Source: a virus
DNA length: 34,468 bases
IMG/VR virus record: IMGVR_UViG_3300046804_002536
Span: 1 to 34,468 of that record
Strand: one strand, 5' to 3'
Shown here: positions 13,522 to 19,917 of the stretch, piece by piece
Layout of the letters: each line of letters starts with the position of its first letter
Position numbering within the stretch: position 1 is the first letter of the stretch
Made by a program: the position numbers and the translations under genes
Notes under the pieces: model-generated
What the model was told of the DNA's origin: nothing
The model's database searches: none
The model's input: the letters and a program-made list of their open reading frames with translations, nothing else

Positions 13522-13907
13522 TATACAAGCTTGACATCAATAGTTGTTTTAGCTAGTTCTGCTTCAGACCATAGCCCAACTTTTGAGTCTCCTCCGTAGC
13601 TTTTAGCAATTCCGAGTCTAAGCATTTGATCGTTAATGCTTTCCTCAGAATCTAAATAAACTTTTCCTAAGTATCTTCCATACTTATCTGGCTTTGATAC
13701 TTCAAGCTTAACTAACTTGCCCTCTAATGTATCAATTAAAAGCTTCTTAGTTGCTTTACCAAACTCTGTATTCTTTTCTGCTGTATCAATACCAGATAGT
13801 CTGATACGCTCTTTGTGCCAAACGCTAAATCCTAGATCAATAAATACGTCAACGGTATCCCCGTCAACTACCTTGTCTATCTTTGTGAAATATGTATACA
13901 TTGCCAT
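13521..13907 (-). CDS. thermonuclease, staphylococcal nuclease family
   Basis: A compact SNase OB-fold nuclease of 128 aa. The catalytic set is present: VVDGDTVD (D17), R36 and D41/E44 in RIRLSGIDTAEK, and R78 in KYGRYLG, matching Asp21, Arg35, Asp40, Glu43 and Arg87 of the model enzyme. It should cut DNA or RNA using calcium. No signal peptide is visible, so it would act in the cell, for example on host DNA. A TGCTATAAT box directly after tRNA-Asp would start RNA three bases before the ATG. Confidence 0.93.
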   Translation of the reverse strand: MAMYTYFTKIDKVVDGDTVDVFIDLGFSVWHKERIRLSGIDTAEKNTEFGKATKKLLIDTLEGKLVKLEVSKPDKYGRYLGKVYLDSEESINDQMLRLGIAKSYGGDSKVGLWSEAELAKTTIDVKLV

Positions 13908-13916
13908 AATACATAA

Positions 13917-13925
13917 ATTATAGCA
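13917..13925 (-). promoter_or_regulatory. extended -10 box, leaderless nuclease gene
   Basis: TGCTATAAT with the -10 hexamer at 13917-13922. No -35 box is visible because the region upstream is tRNA-Asp. Expected RNA start about 13910, three bases before the nuclease ATG; no ribosome site exists there. Confidence 0.5.
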
Positions 13926-13930
13926 TCTAG

Positions 13931-14004
13931 CGATCCATAACGGACTTGAACCGTCGACCTCTACCGTGACAGGGTAGCGCTCTAACCAACTGAGCTAATG
14001 GACC
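13931..14004 (-). tRNA. tRNA-Asp(GUC)
   Basis: Cloverleaf with anticodon arm CTACC-CTGTCAC-GGTAG, T arm GACGG-TTCAAGT-CCGTT and discriminator G73 as expected for Asp. Acceptor GGTCCAT pairs with ATGGATC (one G-U). CCA is not encoded. Confidence 0.95.
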
Positions 14005-14008
14005 AGTG

Positions 14009-14082
14009 TGCTCTAAGTAGGACTTGAACCTACAACATCATGTTCCTAAGACATGCGCCTCTACCAATTGGACTATTAGAGC
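14009..14082 (-). tRNA. tRNA with UAG anticodon (Leu), short variable loop
   Basis: Acceptor GCTCTAA/TTAGAGC, anticodon arm CATGT-CTTAGGA-ACATG, T arm GTAGG-TTCAAGT-CCTAC, discriminator A73. The anticodon reads CUA. A normal bacterial Leu tRNA has a long variable arm; here the variable loop is five bases, so this is a class I body. The D stem is short (three pairs). Confidence 0.88.
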
Positions 14083-14083
14083 A

Positions 14084-14175
14084 TGGCGGAAGATATAGGA
14101 TTCGAACCTATGGTGAGATTTAACTCCCACGATCAGTTAGCAACCGATTGCTTTAGACCACTCAGCCAATCTTCC
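14084..14175 (-). tRNA. tRNA-Ser(GCU)
   Basis: Class II tRNA with anticodon arm ATCGG-TTGCTAA-CTGAT, a long variable arm (GTGGGAGTTAAATCTCAC) and discriminator G. It is the only tRNA here with an encoded 3' CCA (14084-14086). Confidence 0.95.
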
Positions 14176-14179
14176 GTAT

Positions 14180-14317
14180 GTTGGACCAACTTGCTATATT
14201 ACTTAGATATCATTTTCATATAACGCATGGTTGGGCAGCGTACCAGACTATCCAACTTTATCCGTAGGGCGGTCCCTAATAGGCAATATTCCTATGTAGT
14301 GGTTACCTTCTTCCGAG
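14180..14317 (-). ncRNA. structured spacer in the tRNA array, possible degenerate tRNA
   Basis: No reading frame. On the minus strand hairpins ATAGG-AATATTG-CCTAT (14279-14295) and TAGGG-ACCG-CCCTA (14265-14278) are followed by a 77-base segment (14180-14256) closed by GTTGGAT/GTCCAAC, the size and acceptor-like ends of a tRNA, next base A. It lacks a T-arm consensus, so it is not a normal tRNA. Confidence 0.4.
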
Positions 14318-14390
14318 CTGGGGATGCAAGACTCGAACTTGCGACCTAGAAGTTAACAGCTTCCCGCTCTGCCGACTGAGCTAATCCCCA
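14318..14390 (-). tRNA. tRNA-Asn(GUU)
   Basis: Anticodon arm GGAAG-CTGTTAA-CTTCT, acceptor TGGGGAT/ATCCCCA, discriminator G73 as usual for Asn. It begins six bases past the stop of the zinc-ribbon gene upstream and is probably processed from its transcript. Confidence 0.95.
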
Positions 14391-14396
14391 ATATTG

Positions 14397-14573
14397 TTAG
14401 CCTCCTTTAGAGTACCAACCAGAACCCTTTAAGTCAATTCCAAAAGTTCTATAAACTTTTTTCATTGCACTATCACATTTAGGGCAGTCTGGAATAACCT
14501 CTGGATCAAGAATAGATCTTTGTATTTCTATAATATCTTCAGAGCAATCACATTTATATTCGTATACTGGCAT
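14397..14573 (-). CDS. FmdB-type zinc-ribbon protein, 58 aa
   Basis: The start MPVYEYKCDC, the second pair CPKC and the end GSGWYSKGG are typical of the FmdB / CxxC_CxxC_SSSS family of small zinc-ribbon proteins, thought to be regulatory. The ATG at 14573 forms TAATG with the upstream stop. Confidence 0.88.
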   Translation of the reverse strand: MPVYEYKCDCSEDIIEIQRSILDPEVIPDCPKCDSAMKKVYRTFGIDLKGSGWYSKGG

Positions 14574-15049
14574 TATCTTCCTATGTGTGTTGGCCAAAAA
14601 TAACTACACTCTTCACAGCATGGATCATTCATTGGATCATCATAGGATGACTGGAATAATCCATATTCGTAAGAATCCTTGCGATATAAATTTGCTTGAT
14701 GGGTTGTAATTACACGATGAAGCATTGTCTTATCTTTCATCCAAAATGGTCTGCCGTTGCAAGTAATATTATTAAAATGTACTTCCATAATATCTTCAAT
14801 AGCATTTAAATTATTTTGATACTTAATGCCACGCTCATTACATTCTTTGGCTATCGCAAGAAGATATTTATACAGCATACCCTCTGAGCCAGCCCACATT
14901 TTAGTTGCTGGATGATTTCTCCAACCTTTAGACGTTCCTGCTAGAGCAGCAAGAATCTGCCTTCCCTCTAATAGTTGTTTATTTAATCTTTTTGAATCTA
15001 GCACTGAAGCAACTTCATCAAAGTCGCTGTATGGCATAAATGTTTGCAC
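14573..15049 (-). CDS. Pyr_excise / MSMEG_6728 family protein
   Basis: The N-terminal signature MQTFMPYSDFDEVASVLDSK followed by RLNKQLLEGRQIL, NHPATKMWAG and a His-containing ATTHQANLYRKD-type end fits the MSMEG_6728 family, grouped with pyrimidine-dimer DNA glycosylases (Pyr_excise). A DNA-repair function is suggested by the family name, not shown. Three Cys near the C-terminus (CCEECSYFW) are an unusual addition and may bind metal. Confidence 0.82.
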   Translation of the reverse strand: MQTFMPYSDFDEVASVLDSKRLNKQLLEGRQILAALAGTSKGWRNHPATKMWAGSEGMLYKYLLAIAKECNERGIKYQNNLNAIEDIMEVHFNNITCNGRPFWMKDKTMLHRVITTHQANLYRKDSYEYGLFQSSYDDPMNDPCCEECSYFWPTHIGR

Positions 15050-15065
15050 CGCAGTTTCCTATCTA

Positions 15066-15320
15066 TTATTCTTCTTCTGTTGTTTCCTTATTACTAAGTT
15101 TATCACGTTGGTCAATGATTGTAAAGGCCCAATCATCTAATTTATCTTTATGTTGATTATAATGATGTCCGCAGAAATATAAAGATCCTTCTAGACCTTT
15201 ACAATAAACGTAAGCTTGTGCTCCACATGCATCACATCTATCACTAGCATTTAAATCAATACTAGTATTATCAGTCTGCTTATCTAATTGGAGCAAAACT
15301 TCCTTCCCAAAACTTTCCAT
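15066..15320 (-). CDS. DUF7455-like zinc-ribbon protein, 84 aa
   Basis: RCDACGAQAYVYCKG, then YFCGHHYNQH, is the pattern of a small actinobacterial zinc-ribbon family (DUF7455-like) in which two Cys pairs and His bind zinc. Function unknown. The ATG at 15320 lies 41 bases inside the previous gene, so a later start is possible. Confidence 0.8.
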   Translation of the reverse strand: MESFGKEVLLQLDKQTDNTSIDLNASDRCDACGAQAYVYCKGLEGSLYFCGHHYNQHKDKLDDWAFTIIDQRDKLSNKETTEEE

Positions 15321-15876
15321 TCATGTCTGGTCTAACTGAAGCATCTGCTTCTTCTGATGTCATATCGGCAAGTGCTGCCTCTGCAGATGCACGATCTGGA
15401 TAGCAAAGGACTGTAGTTCCGTCAGTTTCAACAAGAGCAATGCCCTCACACTTTGGATGATTTTCTACAATAGCAAAATTTGATTTAGTTACTTTTTTCT
15501 TTTTCTTTTTATCGTGAGATTCTCCCGATTGATCTTCATTGTCAGAAGACTTATTAGTATCTTTTGGAACACAATTTGGAACCATTTTGCCATCTTTTTC
15601 TTTCATTCCACGCTGTTCATATCCATCCCAACAAGGACCTTGGGCTTTTTGAACATCTGTTTCTGGACAGCAATTTTTTCTAATTGCTGAATCTTCTGAG
15701 TAGTATTCATAATTTGCTTTATTTGAAGACTCTGAAGCATAAATAGCTGCCTGCTGTGCTCTAGCTTGTGCTCGTGTCTTGTGGCATCCATGCACCTTGC
15801 CTGTATCTCCAACTACTGGATATCCAGAACATCCGTGTGTGCCTCTGGCACCAATTGTATATCTTCCTTTTGGCAT
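15280..15876 (-). CDS. conserved phage protein with Cys/His modules, 198 aa
   Basis: Three modules: GTHGCSGYPVVGDTGKVHGC with TRAQARAQQAAIYASE (residues about 12-48), CCPETDVQKAQGPCWDGYEQ (about 68-87) and, after a Lys-rich linker, CEGIALVETDG with CYPDRASAEAAL. Such modules recur in phage proteins associated with head proteases and portals in actinophages, role unknown. It has its own promoter and a CGGAGG ribosome site. Confidence 0.8.
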   Translation of the reverse strand: MPKGRYTIGARGTHGCSGYPVVGDTGKVHGCHKTRAQARAQQAAIYASESSNKANYEYYSEDSAIRKNCCPETDVQKAQGPCWDGYEQRGMKEKDGKMVPNCVPKDTNKSSDNEDQSGESHDKKKKKKVTKSNFAIVENHPKCEGIALVETDGTTVLCYPDRASAEAALADMTSEEADASVRPDMNGKFWEGSFAPIR

Positions 15877-15898
15877 ATAAACCTCCGTGTATGTATTT

Positions 15899-15927
15899 AT
15901 TATACGCTACTATAAATTGATAGTCAA
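15899..15927 (-). promoter_or_regulatory. promoter between tRNA-Arg and the Cys/His-module gene
   Basis: TTGACT (15922-15927), 17 bases, TATAAT (15899-15904). Expected start about 15892, a leader of 16 bases carrying CGGAGG. Confidence 0.78.
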
Positions 15928-15929
15928 AG

Positions 15930-16002
15930 CGCCCCTGGAAGGAATCGAACCTCCGACGCAGGCCTTAGAAGAGCCTCGCTCTATCCGCTGAGCTACAAGG
16001 GC
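15930..16002 (-). tRNA. tRNA-Arg(UCU)
   Basis: Anticodon arm AGGCT-CTTCTAA-GGCCT, D arm GCTCAGCGGATAGAGC, acceptor GCCCTTG/CAGGGGC with one G-U pair. It reads AGA/AGG, common in AT-rich phage genes. Confidence 0.95.
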
Positions 16003-16003
16003 G

Positions 16004-16076
16004 TAGCCAAAGTGGGATTCGAACCCACACTTGGAGAATTTTAAGTCCTCTGCCTCTACCGTTGGGCTATTTGGCC
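16004..16076 (-). tRNA. tRNA-Leu(UAA), short variable loop
   Basis: Anticodon arm GAGGA-CTTAAAA-TTCTC, T arm GTGGG-TTCGAAT-CCCAC, acceptor GGCCAAA/TTTGGCT (G1-U72), discriminator A73. As in the other Leu tRNA here, the variable loop has only about five bases. One base separates it from tRNA-Arg, and its first ten bases contain the stop codon of the gene upstream. Confidence 0.9.
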
Positions 16077-16303
16077 TTAACAAATATGTCAACAACATTA
16101 TTTGATCTTAACCAATCAAATGTTGCCATTAAAGATTCTCTGCTATTGCAGGTATCACAACCACAATATACATCATATGGTTGCCAATCTTCTCTTACAT
16201 CTTCTTCATCATATAACTGCACATAGCATGCATTCATATGGTCTTGCACAAACTTTTCAAGCTCCTCCGCTTGTTTCGTTGACAGTGCTATTTGTTGTAC
16301 CAC
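16067..16303 (-). CDS. small Cys-rich protein, 78 aa
   Basis: Unrecognised. C26 and the motif YCGCDTCNSRE (residues about 46-56) suggest a metal site; the C-terminus ATFDWLRSNNVVDIFVKAK is conserved-looking. The start taken is GTG at 16303, 47 bases inside the HNH gene; later starts are possible. The stop TAG lies inside the tRNA-Leu(UAA) gene. Confidence 0.65.
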   Translation of the reverse strand: MVQQIALSTKQAEELEKFVQDHMNACYVQLYDEEDVREDWQPYDVYCGCDTCNSRESLMATFDWLRSNNVVDIFVKAK

Positions 16304-16634
16304 TTACCCTATCCCTTCCGATCATTGAGACCCAAGTTCTATGCTTATGACAATTTGAGCAAACAATATCACATTTTGCCATTTCTTCTATAATCTCTTC
16401 CATTGTATGCGTTCTGTACATTCTTGTCAATGTACCCTTTTTTACACCACGCACATGGTCATATTCCATTATATACCAAGGATAGGACATTCCGCAATCT
16501 GCACAAGGCCTATCATTTTTATTTTCTTGTATAAATCTTCTTTTCTTGCCAGTTTTATCTTTTCTTTTTGTAGGCAATAACCTTTCGACATCCTGATAAT
16601 ATTTTTCTCTAATATCAATTATTGTCTGGTTCAT
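16257..16634 (-). CDS. HNH endonuclease, 125 aa
   Basis: A beta-beta-alpha-metal nuclease with two CxxC pairs (C44/C47 and C92/C95) holding a structural zinc, catalytic D59-H60 in MEYDHVRG and the final CHKHRT. HNH nucleases near terminase genes assist genome packaging in many phages; it could also be a free-standing homing enzyme. A basic N-terminus (KRKDKTGKKRR) should help DNA binding. It overlaps the previous gene by 20 bases. Confidence 0.9.
   Translation of the reverse strand: MNQTIIDIREKYYQDVERLLPTKRKDKTGKKRRFIQENKNDRPCADCGMSYPWYIMEYDHVRGVKKGTLTRMYRTHTMEEIIEEMAKCDIVCSNCHKHRTWVSMIGRDRVSGTTNSTVNETSGGA
16402..16430 (-). promoter_or_regulatory. possible promoter inside the HNH gene
   Basis: TTGACA (16425-16430), 17 bases, TACAAT (16402-16407). 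It could drive the small Cys-rich gene and the Leu and Arg tRNAs, but it lies wholly in coding sequence and may be chance. Confidence 0.4.
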
Positions 16635-16959
16635 CTAATTCAATATATCCTTTTTGTCTCATTATTTCTTTTGCCTCATCAGATATTTTCAAATTGGCAT
16701 TAAGATCTTCATCATATTCAACCTCTATAAGATCTTTTTCAAACAGTTCAAGGAGGGCGTCGTCAACCATATCATGGTGCATTGCCCATAACTCTGGTGC
16801 TACTTCCCTAGCCATATCTGTTATTTTATATATAAAGTTTCCGTCTGGATCAATACCACTGACAATGACTGCACCAACTTCTATGTAATATTCCATTAAG
16901 CCTTCAAAATCTTCTTCGCTTAATCCGTTGTCGTCATAATTAAAATCGTCGTTATTCAT
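16615..16959 (-). CDS. winged-helix-like acidic protein, 114 aa
   Basis: After an acidic N-terminus, the segment FIYKITDMAREVAPELW through DALLELFEKDLIEVEYDED to LKISDEAKEIM resembles a winged-helix fold (helix, helix, beta wing). Small proteins of this kind in phages are often adaptors or regulators; no DNA-binding residues stand out. The ATG at 16959 is preceded by GAAAGAAG, after a structured leader RNA. Confidence 0.7.
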   Translation of the reverse strand: MNNDDFNYDDNGLSEEDFEGLMEYYIEVGAVIVSGIDPDGNFIYKITDMAREVAPELWAMHHDMVDDALLELFEKDLIEVEYDEDLNANLKISDEAKEIMRQKGYIELDEPDNN

Positions 16960-16978
16960 AACTTCTTTCTTATAGAGA

Positions 16979-17078
16979 CTGCCTGGCCTTGCGGCCAGGC
17001 AGCTGTAACTATTTCCCCATCCCAAGGTACCTACAAGCACGATGGCCAGGACCAGGCGTGTCTCACACGGACTCTGGT
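16979..17078 (-). ncRNA. structured leader RNA with terminator-like hairpin
   Basis: A 100-base stretch without a reading frame. On the minus strand it starts with ACCAG, paired to CTGGT (17051-17055) around hairpin CGTGT-GAG-ACACG, and ends with the strong hairpin CTGCCTGGCC-GCAA-GGCCAGGCAG (16979-17002). The segment CCTGGCC near 17044-17050 can pair with the second arm of that hairpin, giving two exclusive folds as in attenuators or riboswitches. Confidence 0.55.
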
Positions 17079-17084
17079 AATTAA

Positions 17085-17113
17085 ATTATACTACTTCTTG
17101 TTTTTCTTGTCTT
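17085..17113 (-). promoter_or_regulatory. promoter of the structured leader
   Basis: AAGACA (17108-17113), 17 bases, TATAAT (17085-17090), overlapping the end of the Lys-rich small gene. Expected start about 17078, exactly where the ACCAG stem begins. Confidence 0.65.
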
Positions 17114-17195
17114 TTTTAGCAGCTCTTTTTTCCTTAAGAGACATCTTTGGCTCTTTCTTTTTATTTGAGCTACCCTTTTGTTCTTTATTTGCCAT
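17091..17195 (-). CDS. Lys-rich micro-protein, 34 aa
   Basis: Read by hand. A very basic peptide (KEKRAAKKDKKNKK at the end) behind one of the best ribosome sites of the window (AAAGGAGG five bases before the ATG). It may bind nucleic acid by charge. It lies between tRNA-CAU and the structured leader. Confidence 0.7.
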   Translation of the reverse strand: MANKEQKGSSNKKKEPKMSLKEKRAAKKDKKNKK

Positions 17196-17208
17196 TTTTC
17201 CTCCTTTG

Positions 17209-17282
17209 TGTGGCAAGTAGGACTTGAACCTACGATTACCGAATTATGAGTTCGGGGCTTTAACCAACTAAGCTATTGCCAC
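17209..17282 (-). tRNA. tRNA with CAU anticodon (elongator Met or Ile2)
   Basis: Acceptor GTGGCAA/TTGCCAC fully paired, D stem GCTT/AAGC, anticodon arm CCGAA-CTCATAA-TTCGG, T arm GTAGG-TTCAAGT-CCTAC, A73. The paired first base excludes an initiator. If its anticodon C is lysidylated it would read AUA as Ile, useful for an AT-rich genome; sequence alone does not decide. Confidence 0.93.
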
Positions 17283-17295
17283 TTACTCTTTAATT

Positions 17296-17541
17296 CTACA
17301 GTAAAACTTTGGTTCTGTCTAGACTTTCTTTTACAATTTTTTGTACATATTCAGAAAAATGTTTTCTTATATTTCCAGGTGGCTCACACCCAAGAACTTC
17401 CCACATCTTCTTATACTCTAAAACATTATCGTATGTTGTCGCACACAACATTACGCCATTATATTCTTTTAATGTTGTTGGTAGTGGAACATGTTTCCCA
17501 ACACACTTGCATTGAGTTGCTTTCTTCTGATAACTGTTCAT
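17296..17541 (-). CDS. small conserved protein after terminase, 81 aa
   Basis: Unrecognised. CKCVGKHVPLPTTLKEYNGV and a helical C-terminus (KHFSEYVQKIVKESL) suggest a small fold with possible metal ligands (C11, C13). It starts on the terL stop (ATGA). Confidence 0.75.
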   Translation of the reverse strand: MNSYQKKATQCKCVGKHVPLPTTLKEYNGVMLCATTYDNVLEYKKMWEVLGCEPPGNIRKHFSEYVQKIVKESLDRTKVLL

Positions 17542-19310
17542 AGTACCCTCATTCCTGATATAGCTTCATATACGTCTTGAGGAATAGCTTTTGGAACACC
17601 ATCCCTAGTCTCATATACTTTACCTTCATCTTTAGTCTCTGACCACGTATGTATATCTATTTCTCTATCATCTTTTCTAGACTTAGATATAGAGTTATAT
17701 ATAGATCCACAAACTGCGTCCGCCAAGTCTTTTGAACCTTTTCTTGGGTGGTCTACTCTATCACGCATAATTCTTAACTGTAGTAATTCATCAATAAGCA
17801 ACTTAATGTCTGGCCCAATGATTCTTTCTTCATGTATGCCTAAAGCTAAATCTTCATAATGACGCTTAGCAACAGACAAAATTTCTGTATGAATATTATA
17901 ATTCTTAATCTGCTGCATCATATCATGTGAGTTCCATCGGTCAAATGTTACTGATCTTATATTAAATCCTCTTTCACGTAGAGAAATTATATAATCTTTT
18001 ACCTCTGTAAAATCTACTGACTTATCAGATGTTGGAGTCCACCATCTGACTGCATCCACAACAACAATTGGGGCAACCTGCTGATAATCATTAATAGTTC
18101 TAATCTTTACCCACTCTTTTACGTGGCTCAATGCAACTGCACAATGGTCATGCTTTTGAGCAAGGTCTACGTGAATATAGTAATCCTTCTCTGGAATAGG
18201 CTGAAACCATTCTTCAAACCTTCCAGTTTGATTATCTACACCATTTCTACCAACAAAAGCTTTTTCGACTTTTTCACGAGACTTAAAGAATGCATCTACT
18301 GCTTCTGGTGGCATACAAGCAAAACGTGCAAGTGCGTCTGTTGGGTTTGTATAAAATGCTACTTTAAAATCATCAATACTTCTTGTAGGGTTTACTTCCC
18401 AAGTTGGTCTCTTTAGAGCAAATACTTTTGGAATCCTGTAAGAAACAATCTTATCTTCTTCCCAATCAACAGAGAATTCATTTCCATCTGTCCCATCTGC
18501 AAGATCATCTACCATCTTAAAATTATGTGTACGAATAATAGTTTCTTTTTCAGCAATTACCGCATTGTATCTTTGCTGAATATAGTCACCCTTATATCTA
18601 GGGAAAGAAAGCAAAATTACTTTACCAAAGTCTGGGAAACGTGAATCAACTGATGCACGATACATATCGTAAATAGCACCAGCAGTTTTTGCCTGCTCAT
18701 GACCAGTAGTATTGTCAATACTAAATCCAGAAATCTCATCAAGGATTACTACAAGTGCGTTATATCCCTCAAAGGCTTCTCTTTCTGAGTGACCTGAATG
18801 ACAGCTAATGCTTTTATCAAACTCAATTACGTCTGCTTTCTCAACATATTTTCCAGCAAACCATGGCGATTTATTAATTCTATTCTTCAAGCCCTTAAAG
18901 AAAACATTCTTTGCCTGTTGTGCGTTGATAGCAATATTGATAATATCAATAGAATCCCCAGGTGGTTTTCCAAAATACTTAGCTGGATCCTTTAAGCACA
19001 ATAGTAAATAAACTATATATGCAACAGCAATAGTTGAGCAATAATCTTTTCCAGACCCTTTTCCTAGCTGTGCAATAACTTCATTTACAGTTTCGCCCCA
19101 GCGTTTATTCCCAGCGTCTTCTCCATATAACTTCTCTAATGTTGATTTCTTATATATCTGAGAAGATGCACGAATAAGCATATACTGATATTCTGATAAT
19201 GGTGGCAAACCTAAATAATCTTCGCTAGTTACAAAGGTAGCCAAATCTACTGGACGCTCTTCGAACTCCTCGCCATCCAGCATATCGATGATATCATCAA
19301 AATTAAACAT
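17538..19310 (-). CDS. terL: terminase large subunit
   Basis: Genome-packaging motor and nuclease, 590 aa. The ATPase domain has Walker A GKGSGKD (83-89) and Walker B LVVILDE (186-192, D191 and the catalytic E192). The RNase H-like nuclease domain shows D382 (HVDLAQKHD), D457 (VTFDRWN) and D528/D531 (KGSKDLADAV), the expected metal-binding acids. It overlaps terS by eight bases. Portal and capsid genes, normally next to it, are not seen downstream. Confidence 0.96.
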   Translation of the reverse strand: MFNFDDIIDMLDGEEFEERPVDLATFVTSEDYLGLPPLSEYQYMLIRASSQIYKKSTLEKLYGEDAGNKRWGETVNEVIAQLGKGSGKDYCSTIAVAYIVYLLLCLKDPAKYFGKPPGDSIDIINIAINAQQAKNVFFKGLKNRINKSPWFAGKYVEKADVIEFDKSISCHSGHSEREAFEGYNALVVILDEISGFSIDNTTGHEQAKTAGAIYDMYRASVDSRFPDFGKVILLSFPRYKGDYIQQRYNAVIAEKETIIRTHNFKMVDDLADGTDGNEFSVDWEEDKIVSYRIPKVFALKRPTWEVNPTRSIDDFKVAFYTNPTDALARFACMPPEAVDAFFKSREKVEKAFVGRNGVDNQTGRFEEWFQPIPEKDYYIHVDLAQKHDHCAVALSHVKEWVKIRTINDYQQVAPIVVVDAVRWWTPTSDKSVDFTEVKDYIISLRERGFNIRSVTFDRWNSHDMMQQIKNYNIHTEILSVAKRHYEDLALGIHEERIIGPDIKLLIDELLQLRIMRDRVDHPRKGSKDLADAVCGSIYNSISKSRKDDREIDIHTWSETKDEGKVYETRDGVPKAIPQDVYEAISGMRVL

Positions 19311-19863
19311 CGTTATCTTTAACTAATCTAAGTGGCTCTTCTTGAACTACAGTGACTTCTTCTACACGATTACTAATCTTAGAAAGTCTACGCATAATTT
19401 CATCACGAACTTGTGGATATTCAGATGCAATATCTTTTAATATTCCAACAAGAATGTCTTGCTTTCTTTCTGTTTCAGCTAAATGTCCAGCTAACTCTGC
19501 ATTATCTAATAAACCTAATTGTTGAAGCATTGCAATTCTTTTTGCTTCAATATCAGCAATTAATTTCAATGCTGTTGCTTTAACATTTAGTTGACCAGCC
19601 TGATCAGCATCGTCAACTGTTTTCCATGCTTCTTTAATTAACATAGCATAATGTTGATCAGCACCAGCAACTGCTTCCTTAGCACGTTCTCTTGCATTCT
19701 GATCATTATGAACAAGTGACTTCCACTCATCAATTAATTCAAGAACATCTTTACGTGGAATATCTAACTGCTTTGATATTTGAGTTGGATTATTGCCCAT
19801 AAGCAATTGCTCGACAACTTTATTCATCTTGTCAAAGCGTTCTACTAACTCTATTTCTGACAC
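19303..19863 (-). CDS. terS: terminase small subunit
   Basis: The N-terminal helix-turn-helix (GNNPTQISKQLDIPRKDVLELIDEW, residues about 23-47, read as NPTQISKQLDIPRKDV) should recognise the packaging site; a helical middle and an acidic tail follow, matching small terminases in size and order. The start is GTG at 19863, behind AGGAGATATT, about 17 bases from the predicted RNA start. Confidence 0.85.
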   Translation of the reverse strand: MSEIELVERFDKMNKVVEQLLMGNNPTQISKQLDIPRKDVLELIDEWKSLVHNDQNARERAKEAVAGADQHYAMLIKEAWKTVDDADQAGQLNVKATALKLIADIEAKRIAMLQQLGLLDNAELAGHLAETERKQDILVGILKDIASEYPQVRDEIMRRLSKISNRVEEVTVVQEEPLRLVKDNDV

Positions 19864-19886
19864 AATATCTCCTACTTCCTAAGTAA

Positions 19887-19915
19887 ATTCTACTATTAGT
19901 CAACTAAAATGTCAA
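19887..19915 (-). promoter_or_regulatory. promoter of terS-terL with repeated TTGAC
   Basis: TTGACA (19910-19915), 17 bases, TAGAAT (19887-19892). The motif AGTTGAC occurs twice, 12 bases apart, and GTCAA-TTAGAG-TTGAC (19911-19926) is an inverted repeat over the -35 box, a possible operator. Confidence 0.78.
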
Positions 19916-19917
19916 CT

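Noticed and set aside
14180-14256. An additional tRNA gene
   Set aside because: Ends pair and length fits, but there is no T-loop consensus or convincing anticodon arm.
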